A DNA stretch of 64,000 nucleotides from Mycolicibacterium neoaurum ATCC 25795 (GTDB lineage: Bacteria; Actinomycetota; Actinomycetes; Mycobacteriales; Mycobacteriaceae), in contig NZ_JMDW01000023.1 in assembly GCF_000691525.1 (NCBI RefSeq), forward strand, positions 1 to 64,000, given 5' to 3'. The position numbers and the translations under genes are program-made. The notes below the pieces were generated by a model that did no database searches, had not been told where the DNA came from, and saw nothing but the letters and a program-made list of their open reading frames with translations. Within the stretch, counting starts at the first letter, position 1. Each line of letters begins with the position of its first letter. Shown here piece by piece: positions 48,237-58,159 of this stretch.

Positions 48237-50111
48237 GTGCAGCCACTCTGTGACCACTACATGGACACCGTCAGTAACTCGCTTGCCCCGGCCACCGGGG
48301 GAGCGCGCGTGGATCGCGACGTGGTGAGCAGGTTCGCAACGTGCTGCCGGTCGCTCGGGCTGTCGGTCAACGATCGCCGACGACCGGCAGATCTTGTCGC
48401 GGCGCGTGCGGGTTTCACGGAGCTGACGCGTATCGCACGCGACCAGTGCGACGCCTGGATCGGCTTGGCTGCCGCCGGAGCGGGCGTCGGGACGGACGCT
48501 GACCGCGTCATCACCGCAATCTGGCGCACTCTGGGCACCTTCGGTGTGCTGAGCCGCGAGGTCGATCTGGGATCGGGCGACCTCGCCTTCGTCTATGACA
48601 CCGGGCTCTACCTCCGGTTCCGCGCCACCGACCGCGACGACATCACGCTCGCCCATGCCGCCACGCTGGCAGAGGCCGGTGATCTTGCTGCCGCGGACCT
48701 ACTCGTCGAGGAACTGATCAACAGGCGTCCAACCTGGCTACAGGCGCGTTGGGTGCGGGTCGCCCTCTACCACCGCAGCAGGCGCTGGTCGGATGTGGTG
48801 CGCGTGCTGACCCCCGTGGTGAACAACCCGGACCTCGACGAGCACTATGCCCACGCCGCCCGGGTGACCCTCGGCATCGCGCTTGCCCACCTCGGCATGT
48901 ACGCGCCTGCGCTGTCGCATCTGGAGAATCCCGCCGGTCCTGTGCCGGTGGCCACGGTCGACGGCGGCCTGGTCAAAGGGTTGTGTCTGCGCGCCGAGGG
49001 TGAGGACGACGAGTCCGAGGATGTGCTCGCCGAGCTGTATGCGGCCAATCCCGAGCACAGCGGTGTCGAAGAAGCCTTGCTGGACAAGTCTTTCGGACTG
49101 AACACCACCACCGCAGCCCGAATCGAGGCCCGCGCCAACCCGTGGGATCCCGAGACCGAACCGGGTGAGGCCGACTTCGTCGACCCGGGCGCCAAGGAAC
49201 GCAAGGCGCATCTGCTCGTCGAGGCCGAGACCGAACTCGCCGATTTCATCGGTCTGGAAGAGGTCAAGTATCAGGTGGCCCGGCTGAAAAGCTCGGTGGC
49301 CATGTCGATCCGCCGCCAGGAGCGCGGGCTGGCCGTCGCCCAACGCGCCAACCACCTGGTATTCGCCGGCCCCCCGGGTACCGGCAAGACCACCATTGCG
49401 CGGGTGGTCGCCAAGATCTATTGCGGACTAGGGCTTTTGAAGAAGGAAACCGTGCGCGAGGTGCACCGGGCCGACCTCATCGGTCAGCACATCGGCGAGA
49501 CCGAGGCGAAGACCAACGCCATCATCGACAGCGCGCTCGACGGTGTGCTGTTCCTCGACGAGGCCTACGCGTTGGTGTCCACCGGTGCCAAGAACGATTT
49601 CGGCCTGGTCGCCATCGACACGCTGCTGGCCCGGATGGAGAACGACCGTGATCGACTGGTCGTGATCGTCGCCGGCTATCGTGCCGATCTCGACCGCTTC
49701 CTGGACACCAACGAGGGTTTGCGGTCACGCTTCACCCGCAGCATCGACTTCCCGTCCTATAACGCAACCGAACTCGTCGAGATGGCAACCCGGATGGCCG
49801 AGAAGCGCGACAGCGTCTTCGAGCCTGCGGCCCACGACGAGATGGAGGCGCTGTTCGCCCACCTCGCCGCCAGCTCCACTCCGGACGCCACCGGCACCGC
49901 CCGGCGCAGCCTGGACATCGCCGGTAACGGCCGATTCGTCCGAAACCTTGTCGAGCGCTCCGAAGAGGAACGCGAGTACCGATTGGATCACTCCGATTCC
50001 GACGACTTCACCGATGAAGAACTGATGGCCATCACTGCCGAAGACGTCAGTCGATCCGCCGGACCGCTGCTGCGTGGCCTGGGCCTCGCCTTGCCGCAGG
50101 CCGCCGGATGA
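48237..50111 (+). CDS. eccA3: ESX-3 AAA+ ATPase EccA3
   Basis: A 624-residue cytosolic CbxX/CfqX-type AAA+ ATPase with an N-terminal TPR-like domain (about 1-280) that binds substrates. The C-terminal ATPase has Walker A FAGPPGTGKTTIARVVAK, Walker B GVLFLDEAYAL and an RSRFTRSIDFPSY sensor region. It acts with ESX-3 to disassemble substrate-chaperone complexes. GTG 48237 is favoured (GGGGG and AAGGAG upstream); ATG 48261 is an alternative. M. tuberculosis EccA3 has 631 residues. It is preceded by iron boxes and overlaps eccB3 by 4 bp. Confidence 0.95.
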   Translation: MQPLCDHYMDTVSNSLAPATGGARVDRDVVSRFATCCRSLGLSVNDRRRPADLVAARAGFTELTRIARDQCDAWIGLAAAGAGVGTDADRVITAIWRTLGTFGVLSREVDLGSGDLAFVYDTGLYLRFRATDRDDITLAHAATLAEAGDLAAADLLVEELINRRPTWLQARWVRVALYHRSRRWSDVVRVLTPVVNNPDLDEHYAHAARVTLGIALAHLGMYAPALSHLENPAGPVPVATVDGGLVKGLCLRAEGEDDESEDVLAELYAANPEHSGVEEALLDKSFGLNTTTAARIEARANPWDPETEPGEADFVDPGAKERKAHLLVEAETELADFIGLEEVKYQVARLKSSVAMSIRRQERGLAVAQRANHLVFAGPPGTGKTTIARVVAKIYCGLGLLKKETVREVHRADLIGQHIGETEAKTNAIIDSALDGVLFLDEAYALVSTGAKNDFGLVAIDTLLARMENDRDRLVVIVAGYRADLDRFLDTNEGLRSRFTRSIDFPSYNATELVEMATRMAEKRDSVFEPAAHDEMEALFAHLAASSTPDATGTARRSLDIAGNGRFVRNLVERSEEEREYRLDHSDSDDFTDEELMAITAEDVSRSAGPLLRGLGLALPQAAG

Positions 50112-51643
50112 GCGAGCAAGAGCGTCGCGAATTCGCTTCTCGCACACCGGTCAACGAGAATCCCGACCGTGTCGCGTACCGCCGCGGTTTCGTCACCCGT
50201 CACCAGGTGTCCGGGTGGCGATTCATGATGCGCCGCATCGCCTCTGGTGTGGCACTGCACGACACCCGGATGCTGGTGGACCCGTTGCGCACGCAGAACC
50301 GCGCGGTGCTCGTCGGCGCGCTGGTCTCGGTCACCGTCGTCGCAGGCTGCTTCGTCTTCTCCCTGATCCGGCCGGGTGGGGACGCCGGCAGCGCGACGAT
50401 CTTGGCAGATCGGGAGACCTCGGCGCTCTACGTGCGTATCGGCGACGTCGTACATCCCGCGTTGAATCTGACCTCCGCACGGTTGATCGCCGGGCAGGCC
50501 GACAACCCGACGACCGTCAAGAGCAGTGAGATCGACCGGTTTGCCCGAGGTAACCTCATCGGCATCCCCGGTGCCCCGGAGCGCATGGTGCAGAACACCT
50601 CTCGCGATGCGAACTGGACGGTCTGCGATTCGGTGTCCGACAACGGGGCCGGTGTCACCCTGATCGCCGGCGTTCCCGACGAACAGGGCGAGCGGGCCGC
50701 GGAGTTGCAGACCGGCCGTGCGGTACTGGTGCGCAACGTCGGCGCCGTGAACGCGGGAACCTGGCTGCTGTGGAACGGCAAGCGCAGTCTCATCGACCTC
50801 GGCAACCGCGCCGTGACCGCTGCTCTCGGTCTCGGTACGGCCATCCCGGAGCCACGCAACATCGCCCCCGGCTTGTTCAATGCGATCCCGGAATCGGGAC
50901 CTCTGGTCGCGCCTGCGCTGCCCGGTGCCGGAGCGCCGCCGCAGTTCGACCTACCGGTCCCTGCTCCGGTCGGAGCGGTGATCGCGGCGTTCGACTCCGA
51001 CAACACCCTGCGGCACTACGTCGTGCAGATCGACGGACTGCAGCCCGTATCGCCTGTGCTGGCCTCCATCATGCGCAACACCGATTCATATGGCCTGCAG
51101 CAGCCACCGCGACTCGGCGCAGACGAGATCGCCAGACTGCCGGTGGCCGGCGGAATCGACACCGCCGCCTACCCGTCCGACGAACTGACACTGGTCGATG
51201 CCGGACCGGCCCCCGTCACCTGTGCCTATTGGTCCAAGCCCGCCGATGCGACCGCAGGCAGGCTGAGTCTTCTGTCCGGAGCCGCATTGCCGTTACCGCA
51301 GGGACTCCAGACCGTGGACCTGGTCGGTTCGGGAAGTGCGGCAACGGCCGAGCGGGTCGCCCTCAGGCCGGGCAGTGGATACTTCGTCCAGTCCGTCGGG
51401 TCCGATGCCGGTGCCCCGCCGGCCGGTTCGGCCTTCTGGGTCAGCGACACCGGTGTCCGCTACGGGGTGGACACCACCACCGACGCCAAGGCCGTCGAGG
51501 CCCTGGGCTTGAACCCGCCCCCGCTGGCCATCCCGTGGTCGGTGCTCACCCAGTTCGCGCCGGGGCCCACCTTGTCGCGGGCCGACGCGCTGGTCGCACA
51601 CGATGCCGTCGGAGCCATCGCCTCGGATGGAGAAAACCGATGA
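50108..51643 (+). CDS. eccB3: ESX-3 membrane component EccB3
   Basis: A 511-residue membrane protein with a short cytosolic N-terminus, one transmembrane helix (RAVLVGALVSVTVVAGCFVF near residue 62-81) and a large periplasmic domain made of repeat units around central segments such as IDLGNRAVTAALGL and VIAAFDSDNTLRHYVVQI. EccB is part of the core pore complex with EccC, EccD and EccE. The N-terminal SxxTPVNENPDRVAYRRGFVTRHQVSGWRF is the family signature. Start overlaps eccA3 by 4 bp; stop overlaps eccC3 by 4 bp. Confidence 0.97.
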   Translation: MSEQERREFASRTPVNENPDRVAYRRGFVTRHQVSGWRFMMRRIASGVALHDTRMLVDPLRTQNRAVLVGALVSVTVVAGCFVFSLIRPGGDAGSATILADRETSALYVRIGDVVHPALNLTSARLIAGQADNPTTVKSSEIDRFARGNLIGIPGAPERMVQNTSRDANWTVCDSVSDNGAGVTLIAGVPDEQGERAAELQTGRAVLVRNVGAVNAGTWLLWNGKRSLIDLGNRAVTAALGLGTAIPEPRNIAPGLFNAIPESGPLVAPALPGAGAPPQFDLPVPAPVGAVIAAFDSDNTLRHYVVQIDGLQPVSPVLASIMRNTDSYGLQQPPRLGADEIARLPVAGGIDTAAYPSDELTLVDAGPAPVTCAYWSKPADATAGRLSLLSGAALPLPQGLQTVDLVGSGSAATAERVALRPGSGYFVQSVGSDAGAPPAGSAFWVSDTGVRYGVDTTTDAKAVEALGLNPPPLAIPWSVLTQFAPGPTLSRADALVAHDAVGAIASDGENR

Positions 51644-54600
51644 GTCGCTTGATCTTCGAGGCGCGCCGCCGACTGCCGATTCCGGAGGTCCGCAAGGGTG
51701 CCATCACCATCGAGGCACCGCCGTCACTACCGCGACTGGTGCCGCCATCGCTGTTGCGTCGGGTGTTGCCCTATCTCATCGTCATCCTGATCGTCGGCAT
51801 GATCGTGGCGCTCTTCGCCACCGGTATGCGGATGATCTCACCGACCATGCTGTTCTTCCCGTTCGTACTGCTGCTGGCGGCGAGCGCGCTGTACCGCGGT
51901 TCGGACAACAAACTGCGGACCGAGGAGGTTGACGCCGAGCGCGCGGACTACCTGCGCTATCTGTCGGTGGTGCGGGACAATGTCCGTGCCCAGGCCGCCG
52001 CGCAGCGAGCCGCGCTGGAATGGTCGCATCCCGAACCGAATTCGTTGTCCGCGATACCAGGAACCCGTCGTCAATGGGAGCGTGACCCGCACGACCCCGA
52101 CTTCCTGGTGGTGCGTGCCGGTGTCGCCGATGTGCCGTTGAGTACCCCACTGCGGGTCAAGGACACCGCCGACGAGATCGACCTGGAACCGGTGGCGCAC
52201 ACCACCCTGCGCGGGCTGCTCGACGTACATCGGACGGTGCGCAACGCTCCGGTCGGCATCGACCTGGCCAACGTATCCCGCATCACGGTCTTGGGAACGT
52301 CGGACGAGGTGCGCGATGCGATGCGCGCCTGGGTCGCGCAGGCGGTCACCTGGCATGATCCGACGGTGCTGGGTGTCGCGCTGGCGACCCCTGACCTCGA
52401 GGCCGCCGACTGGTCCTGGCTGAAATGGCTGCCGCACACCGATGTTCCCGGCCGTGTCGACGGAGTCGGACCCGCCCGCTACCTCGCGCCCAGCGCTGAT
52501 GCACTGCGGGCACTGCTCGCCCCCACGCTCGATGAGCGTGATGCGTTCGGTGGCAACGCGCTTGAGGCGGGAAGGCATCTCCTGGTGCTCATCGACGACG
52601 CCGATGCTGACGTTGATGCGGTGTTCGGTCGGACCGGTATCGCGGGTGTGACCGTGATCGTCCGGTCGGACACCGAGCCCCATCGCGAGCAGTATTCGGA
52701 CCCGGAGCGCCCCATCCTGAAGGTGGTCGGTGGCCGCCTCGAGCGTTGGCAGACCGGTGGCTGGGGGCCCTATATCGATATCGCGGATGGCTTTTCGGCT
52801 GGACAGGCGTCCCATCTGGCCCGTCGGCTGGCGCGCTGGGACACCAACCCTGATCAGTCGCGGACCGCTGCCACCGGGTCATCGACCTTCACCACGCTCT
52901 TCGGTATCGACGATGCCTCGGCACTTGATGTGGCAAGTCTGTGGGCACCGCGGCATCGTGACGAGGAACTGCGCGTACCCATCGGCGTGACGGCCACCGG
53001 CGAACCCCTGATCTTCGACCTCAAGGACGAGGCCGAGGGCGGAATGGGACCGCACGGGCTGATGATCGGCATGACCGGGTCCGGTAAATCCCAGACCCTG
53101 ATGTCGATACTGTTGTCACTTCTGACCACCCATTCGGCAGACCGGTTGATCGTCATCTACGCCGACTTCAAGGGTGAGGCGGGAGCCGATATCTTCCGCG
53201 ACTTCCCCCAGGTCGTTGCCGTCATCTCCAATATGGCCGAAAAGCGTTCGCTGGCCGACCGTTTCGCGGATACCCTGCGCGGCGAGGTGGCCCGCCGAGA
53301 GCAGTTGCTCAAGGACGCCGGCCGCCGGGTCCAGAACAGTGCTTTCAATTCGGTCACCGAGTACGAGGGTGCGATCGCGGCCGGACACGATCTTCCGCCC
53401 ATCCCGACGCTCTTCGTGGTGGCAGACGAGTTCACCCTGATGCTCGCCGATCATCCCGAGTACGCCGAACTCTTCGATTATGTGGCGCGCAAGGGGCGTT
53501 CCTTCCGCATCCATATCCTCTTCGCGTCGCAGACCCTGGACGTCGGTCGGATCAAGGACATCGACAAGAACACCTCCTACCGAATCGGTCTGAAGGTCGC
53601 GAGCCCGTCGATCAGCCGACAGATCATCGGATCCGAGGACGCATACCGGATCGAATCCGGCCGCGAACACAAGGGCGAGGGTTTTCTGGTGCCCGCACCA
53701 GGGGCCAACCCCATCAAGTTCCGCAGCACCTATGTCGACGGAATCTACGATCCACCACGCAGTAGTCACGCAGTGGTGGTGCACTCGGTGCCCGAACCTC
53801 AGTTGTTCACGGCGGGCTGGGTGGAACCGGCGCCCGATACCGTCATCGTCGACGCCGCGGTCGACGATGTCCCGCCGCCGCGCAAATTGATCGCAACGAT
53901 CGGCGACCAGTTGGCCAATTACGGTCCCAAGGCGCCGCAGCTGTGGTTGCCGCCCTTGGAAGAGGCCATTCCGCTGGCCGATGTGCTGGCCCGCGCCGAG
54001 ATCGCCGAAGGGCTATGGCGGTGGCCGCTGGGTGAGATCGACAAGCCGTTCGAGATGCGCCGCGATCTGTTGGTCTTCGACGCGGCGGGTTCGGCAGGCA
54101 ATCTGCTGATCCACGGTGGCCCGCGGTCGGGTAAATCGACTGCATTGCAGACGTTCATGTTGTCGGCGGCAGCTCTGCACGCACCCGGTGACATCAGTTT
54201 CTACTGTCTGGATTATGGCGGCGGCCAACTGGCCCCGATGGCCGATCTGGCACATGTCGGTGCCGTCGCGACGGCATTGCAGCCCGAGTTGATCCGGCGC
54301 ACCTTCGCCGAGCTGGAGCAGCTGCTGCGGGCACGTCAGGAACGCGGCGCCGCGACCGGCACCGCGGGCCGGTACAGCGACGGCTACGGCGAAGTGTTCC
54401 TGGTGATCGACAATCTGTATGCGTTCAGCAGGGACAACACCGATACGTTCAACACCCGCAACCCGTTGCTGGCGCGCGTGACCGAACTGGCCAACGCAGG
54501 CCTTGCCTACGGCATCCACGTCGTGATCACCACGCCGAACTGGCTGGAGGTTCCGCTGGCCATGCGTGACGGGCTGGGGATGCGGCTGGAGCTCAAGCTC

Positions 54601-55611
54601 AGCGACGCACATGACAGCAATGTCCGGGTCGCGGGTGCCTTGCGCCGGCCGGCGGAGAGTGTGCCGGCCGATCAGCCCGGTCGCGGCCTCACCATGGCCG
54701 CCGAACACTTCTTGTTCGCCGCACCGGAACTGGGCGGTATTGCGGCGCTCAACGCGCGGTACAACGGGCTACGTGCCCCGACGGTCCGGCTACTGCCGAC
54801 ACAGCTGACCCCGTCGGCGCTGGGCGCGGTGTATGTCGGCCCCGAACAGGTCGTCATCGGTCAACGCGAAGAAGATCTGCGCCCCGTCGCGATCGACTTC
54901 GCCCGGCATCCACTGATGATGGTGTTCGGCGACTCCCGCTCGGGCAAGACGACACTGCTACGCCACATCATCCGGACCATCCGCGAGAATTCCACCGAAC
55001 AGGACGTCGCGTTCACGGTCATCGACCGCCGGCTGCACCTGGTTGAGGAGCCGTTGTTCCCGGACAACGAGTACACCCCGAATATCGACCGCGTCACCCC
55101 GGCCATGCTCGGCCTGTCCGCACTGATCGAAAAGCGCCGCCCACCGGCCGGATTGAGCGCACCGGAGCTACGCAACTGGTCCTATCGCACCAACGGCGGC
55201 GGGCAGATCCACTACTTGATCATCGACGATGTCGACCAGATACCAGATGGTCCTGCGGTCAGCGGTCCCTACGCCGGACAGCGACCCTGGAGCCCGCTGT
55301 TGGGCCTGCTGGCAGAGGCGGGTGATCTGGGGTTGCGCGTCATCGTCACCGCCAGGGCGAGCGGTTCCGCGCACGCGGTGATGACGGCACCTCTCTTGCG
55401 CAGGCTCAACGACCTGCAGGCGACCACCGTCATGCTGTCCGGTAGTCCCGCCGACGGAGGCAAGCTCCGCGGTGTGCGTTTCAGCAAGCTACCGGCCGGG
55501 CGGGCGATGCTGCTCGGTGACAGCGAGGTGGCAACTCATGTGCAACTTGTGAATCCGCTGGTACCCGAGGAGATCGCACCGGCCGGATCGAACGGAAAGG
55601 AATACAGCTGA
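51640..55611 (+). CDS. eccC3: ESX-3 motor ATPase EccC3
   Basis: A 1323-residue FtsK/SpoIIIE-type motor ATPase, unsplit as usual for ESX-3. Two transmembrane helices lie near residues 45-85, followed by a domain of unknown function and three ATPase modules with Walker A lysines at 483 (GMTGSGKSQ), 832 (GGPRSGKST) and 1103 (GDSRSGKTT). Module 1 has a Walker B-like region at LFVVADEF. It drives secretion of EsxG-EsxH and PE/PPE proteins. Length matches M. tuberculosis EccC3 (about 1330). It overlaps PE5 by one base. Confidence 0.97.
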   Translation: MSRLIFEARRRLPIPEVRKGAITIEAPPSLPRLVPPSLLRRVLPYLIVILIVGMIVALFATGMRMISPTMLFFPFVLLLAASALYRGSDNKLRTEEVDAERADYLRYLSVVRDNVRAQAAAQRAALEWSHPEPNSLSAIPGTRRQWERDPHDPDFLVVRAGVADVPLSTPLRVKDTADEIDLEPVAHTTLRGLLDVHRTVRNAPVGIDLANVSRITVLGTSDEVRDAMRAWVAQAVTWHDPTVLGVALATPDLEAADWSWLKWLPHTDVPGRVDGVGPARYLAPSADALRALLAPTLDERDAFGGNALEAGRHLLVLIDDADADVDAVFGRTGIAGVTVIVRSDTEPHREQYSDPERPILKVVGGRLERWQTGGWGPYIDIADGFSAGQASHLARRLARWDTNPDQSRTAATGSSTFTTLFGIDDASALDVASLWAPRHRDEELRVPIGVTATGEPLIFDLKDEAEGGMGPHGLMIGMTGSGKSQTLMSILLSLLTTHSADRLIVIYADFKGEAGADIFRDFPQVVAVISNMAEKRSLADRFADTLRGEVARREQLLKDAGRRVQNSAFNSVTEYEGAIAAGHDLPPIPTLFVVADEFTLMLADHPEYAELFDYVARKGRSFRIHILFASQTLDVGRIKDIDKNTSYRIGLKVASPSISRQIIGSEDAYRIESGREHKGEGFLVPAPGANPIKFRSTYVDGIYDPPRSSHAVVVHSVPEPQLFTAGWVEPAPDTVIVDAAVDDVPPPRKLIATIGDQLANYGPKAPQLWLPPLEEAIPLADVLARAEIAEGLWRWPLGEIDKPFEMRRDLLVFDAAGSAGNLLIHGGPRSGKSTALQTFMLSAAALHAPGDISFYCLDYGGGQLAPMADLAHVGAVATALQPELIRRTFAELEQLLRARQERGAATGTAGRYSDGYGEVFLVIDNLYAFSRDNTDTFNTRNPLLARVTELANAGLAYGIHVVITTPNWLEVPLAMRDGLGMRLELKLSDAHDSNVRVAGALRRPAESVPADQPGRGLTMAAEHFLFAAPELGGIAALNARYNGLRAPTVRLLPTQLTPSALGAVYVGPEQVVIGQREEDLRPVAIDFARHPLMMVFGDSRSGKTTLLRHIIRTIRENSTEQDVAFTVIDRRLHLVEEPLFPDNEYTPNIDRVTPAMLGLSALIEKRRPPAGLSAPELRNWSYRTNGGGQIHYLIIDDVDQIPDGPAVSGPYAGQRPWSPLLGLLAEAGDLGLRVIVTARASGSAHAVMTAPLLRRLNDLQATTVMLSGSPADGGKLRGVRFSKLPAGRAMLLGDSEVATHVQLVNPLVPEEIAPAGSNGKEYS

Positions 55612-55922
55612 TGACACTGCGTGTGGTTCCCGAAGGACTTACGGCCGCCGGTTCGGCGGTGGAATCGCTGACCGCGCGACTGGCGGCCGCCCACACTGCG
55701 GCCGCTCCACTGGTCAACGCGGTGATCCCGCCTGCCGCAGACCCGGTGTCGTTGCAGACTGCAGCCGGCTTGAGCGCACACGGCAGTGCGCACAGCACTG
55801 TCGCCTCGCTGGCCCTCGAAGAGCTGGGCCGTGCCGGCATGGGTGTTACGCAGTCCGCCGCGAGCTATGCCTGTGGTGACGCACAGGCGGCGGCAAGCTA
55901 CCTGATAGCCCGCGGCGGCTGA
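55611..55922 (+). CDS. pe5: PE5-family protein of ESX-3
   Basis: A 103-residue protein consisting only of a PE-type helical hairpin, without a C-terminal extension. It starts TLRVVPEGLTAAGSAVESL and retains the YxxxD/E-like secretion signal region SYACGDAQAAASY. It is expected to pair with the adjacent PPE4 protein as a secreted heterodimer. Its start overlaps the eccC3 stop by one base, and PPE4 begins one base after its stop. Confidence 0.95.
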   Translation: MTLRVVPEGLTAAGSAVESLTARLAAAHTAAAPLVNAVIPPAADPVSLQTAAGLSAHGSAHSTVASLALEELGRAGMGVTQSAASYACGDAQAAASYLIARGG

Positions 55923-55923
55923 C

Positions 55924-57483
55924 ATGACCGCTCCCATCTGGATGGCCCTGCCACCCGAGGTGCACTCGGCGCTGCTCAGCAGCGGCCCGGGCCCCGGGTC
56001 GCTGCTGGCTGCCGCGGGAGCCTGGCAGTCGCTGAGCACCGAATACGCGGCAGCAGCTGCCGAACTGACCACGACCCTCGGCGCGGTGGCCGCCGGGGCC
56101 TGGGAAGGGCCGAGTTCGGAACAGTACATCGCGGCCCACCAGCCTTACCTCGCGTGGCTGGCGCGAGCCAGCGTCACCAGCGCCGTGGCCGGCGCGCAGC
56201 ACCAGACCGCCGCGGCCGCCTACACCACTGCGCTGGCCACCATGCCGACGCTGGCCGAACTGGCCGCCAACCACGCCATGCGGGGCGTGCTGATCGCCAC
56301 GAACTTCTTCGGTATCAACACGATTCCGATCGCCGTCAACGAAGCCGACTACGCACGGATGTGGATCCAGGCTGCCACCGTGATGAGCACCTATCAGGCG
56401 GTCTCCGCGGCGACGGTGGCCGCCACGCCGACATTGGAACCCGCGCCGCCGCTACTGGCCCCGGGTATCGGCGAGGCGGGTGCGTTCACCGCGAGCGCAG
56501 CCCAACTGTCGGCCCAAGCGGATGCGGTCAATTCGGCTTCGGCACTGAACAATTCGAATATCATCGTCCAGTTCCTGGAGCAGTACATCAAATCGCTGCC
56601 CGGTGGCGACCTGATCCTGGAGTTCTTCTCCGACCCGGTCGGCATCCTGCGCCAGATGTTCGTCGACTTCCTCACCAACCCGTCGGCGGCGCTGGTCACC
56701 TGGGGGCCGATGCTGTTCGCGCTGGTCTATCAGGCCATCTTCCAGCCGGTCGGCTGGGGCACCTGGATCGGGGTGGCGTTGGCGCCGTTCCTGCTGCCGC
56801 TGCTGTCCCTCGGCCTGGTCGCGCTGGCCTTCCTGGCATTGATCCCCAAATTCACCGACCTGCCACCATTGGTACTCAGTGATCCGGCCGCGCCTGGACC
56901 GCAACGAGAATCGGCGCTGCCGCTGGCGAGCATCGCCCCGGCAGGCACACCCGCGGGCGCGGCGCCCGCACCGGCCACCCCGGCCGCCGCACCGGCTGCC
57001 GCGCCGGCGGCGGCTCCCGCGGCAGCCGCTCCCGCGTTGGCCTACGCCGTCTACGGCGGGCACCCCGGCGGTGGCTTCAGTCCTACGGTCCGGGACGGCA
57101 CCCAGGCAAAGGCGCCAGCGTCAGGGTCCTCAGCAGCCGTGGCCTCGGCCGCCGCGCTGTCGGCCGCCGAGCGTCGAAAGCGGCGGCGAAAAAAGGGTGG
57201 GGAGATCAAGGACCGCGCGTACGCCGACGAGTTCATGGACTACGAGGCCACCGAGGAGGACCCGCGACCGCCGCACTCCCGGCCCGAACCGACAGTCCGG
57301 GCTTCCGAGCGTGGAGCCGGCCCGATGGGCTTCACCGGCGCGGTCAGCGTCGAGCGGCCCACCGCCGCAGGCCTCGCGGAACTGGCCGAGGATTCCTTCG
57401 GCGGTGCGCCGACCAACCCGATGCTGCCGGGTTCCTGGAGTCCTGATGAGCCACCCACATCGGAAGGGGGAAGACCGCACTGA
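55924..57483 (+). CDS. ppe4: PPE4-family protein of ESX-3
   Basis: A 519-residue PPE protein. Residues 1-180 form the PPE domain, with the Pro-Pro-Glu in WMALPPEVHSALL and a WEGPSSEQYIAAH segment carrying the WxG-like motif. Residues about 190-330 hold hydrophobic helices including GWGTWIGVALAPFLLPLLSL. An Ala/Pro-rich linker around residue 340-375 (repeats of AAAP) leads to a basic KRRRKKGG segment and an acidic C-terminus. It acts with PE5, and in pathogens this pair is needed for siderophore-linked iron acquisition. Confidence 0.95.
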   Translation: MTAPIWMALPPEVHSALLSSGPGPGSLLAAAGAWQSLSTEYAAAAAELTTTLGAVAAGAWEGPSSEQYIAAHQPYLAWLARASVTSAVAGAQHQTAAAAYTTALATMPTLAELAANHAMRGVLIATNFFGINTIPIAVNEADYARMWIQAATVMSTYQAVSAATVAATPTLEPAPPLLAPGIGEAGAFTASAAQLSAQADAVNSASALNNSNIIVQFLEQYIKSLPGGDLILEFFSDPVGILRQMFVDFLTNPSAALVTWGPMLFALVYQAIFQPVGWGTWIGVALAPFLLPLLSLGLVALAFLALIPKFTDLPPLVLSDPAAPGPQRESALPLASIAPAGTPAGAAPAPATPAAAPAAAPAAAPAAAAPALAYAVYGGHPGGGFSPTVRDGTQAKAPASGSSAAVASAAALSAAERRKRRRKKGGEIKDRAYADEFMDYEATEEDPRPPHSRPEPTVRASERGAGPMGFTGAVSVERPTAAGLAELAEDSFGGAPTNPMLPGSWSPDEPPTSEGGRPH

Positions 57484-57552
57484 GAACTCGGCGGGTGAAC
57501 CCCGAATGCCGCTCCATCTGATCCCGAATACTGCTGTCCGAAAGGAACATTC
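57484..57552 (+). promoter_or_regulatory. Gap before esxG, possible internal promoter
   Basis: A 69-bp gap, the largest within the ESX-3 operon, separates PPE4 from esxG. An internal promoter before esxG has been reported for the mycobacterial esx-3 operon. No clear -10/-35 pair was visible here, only the strong AAAGGAAC site nine bases before the esxG ATG. Confidence 0.4.
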
Positions 57553-57846
57553 ATGAGCATGCTTGACGCACATATCCCGCAGCTGGTCGCCTCCGAGTCG
57601 GCGTTCGCCGCCAAGGCGGCCCTGATGCGTAGCACCATCACCCAGGCCGAGGGCGCAGCCCAGGCTTCCCAGGCCTTCCACATGGGTGAGTCGGCGGCGG
57701 CATTCCAGGCCGCACATGCCCGGTTCATCGAGGTGTCGGCGCGGGTGAACGCGCTGCTCGACATCGCCCAGGCCAACCTCGCCGACGCGGCAGGCACCTA
57801 TGTCGCGCAGGACGCGGCCGCCGCCAGCACCTACACCGGCATCTGA
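57553..57846 (+). CDS. esxG: ESX-3 secreted protein EsxG
   Basis: A 97-residue helical hairpin protein of the CFP-10 side. It has AFHMGESAAAFQAAHARF at the turn (HMG replacing WxG) and the C-terminal secretion signal YVAQDAAAAS (YxxxD). It forms a 1:1 heterodimer with EsxH that is secreted by ESX-3 and binds zinc in M. tuberculosis. Length equals the M. tuberculosis orthologue. ATG 57553 follows AAAGGAAC. Confidence 0.97.
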   Translation: MSMLDAHIPQLVASESAFAAKAALMRSTITQAEGAAQASQAFHMGESAAAFQAAHARFIEVSARVNALLDIAQANLADAAGTYVAQDAAAASTYTGI

Positions 57847-57871
57847 CAGCGGCCGACAAAGGAGAAATCAC

Positions 57872-58159
57872 ATGTCCCAGATCATGTACAACTACCCGGC
57901 CATGCTGGGTCTGTCCGCCGAGATGAACGGCTACGCAGGAGCATTGAACACCGTCGGCGCAGACATCGCCGCCGAGCAGGCCGCCCTCGCGGGTGCTTGG
58001 CAGGGTGAGACCGGGATGACGTACCAAGCGTGGCAGGCGCAGTGGAACACGAGCCTGGCCGAGTTGGTCCGTGCCTACCAGGCGATGGCCAGTACGCATG
58101 AGACGAACACCATCGCGATGAATGCGCGGGACCGGGCAGAGGGCGCCAAATGGGGATAG
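57872..58159 (+). CDS. esxH: ESX-3 secreted protein EsxH (TB10.4)
   Basis: A 95-residue WxG100 protein with the hairpin motif AGAWQGETGMTYQAWQAQW and C-terminal NARDRAEGAKWG. It pairs with EsxG. The start MSQIMYNYPAMLGLSAEM is diagnostic of EsxH. ATG 57872 has AAAGGAG upstream and follows esxG by 25 bp. Its TAG stop is immediately followed by the espG3 ATG. Confidence 0.97.
   Translation: MSQIMYNYPAMLGLSAEMNGYAGALNTVGADIAAEQAALAGAWQGETGMTYQAWQAQWNTSLAELVRAYQAMASTHETNTIAMNARDRAEGAKWG

Noticed and set aside
50770..51639. Apparent 290-residue N-terminal extension of EccC3
   Set aside because: It overlaps eccB3 in another frame; ATG 51640 gives the normal EccC3 start and a 4-bp overlap typical of this operon.
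57000..57060. Simple repeat in PPE4
   Set aside because: The Ala/Pro triplet-like repeat is an expected low-complexity linker of PPE proteins rather than a separate element.
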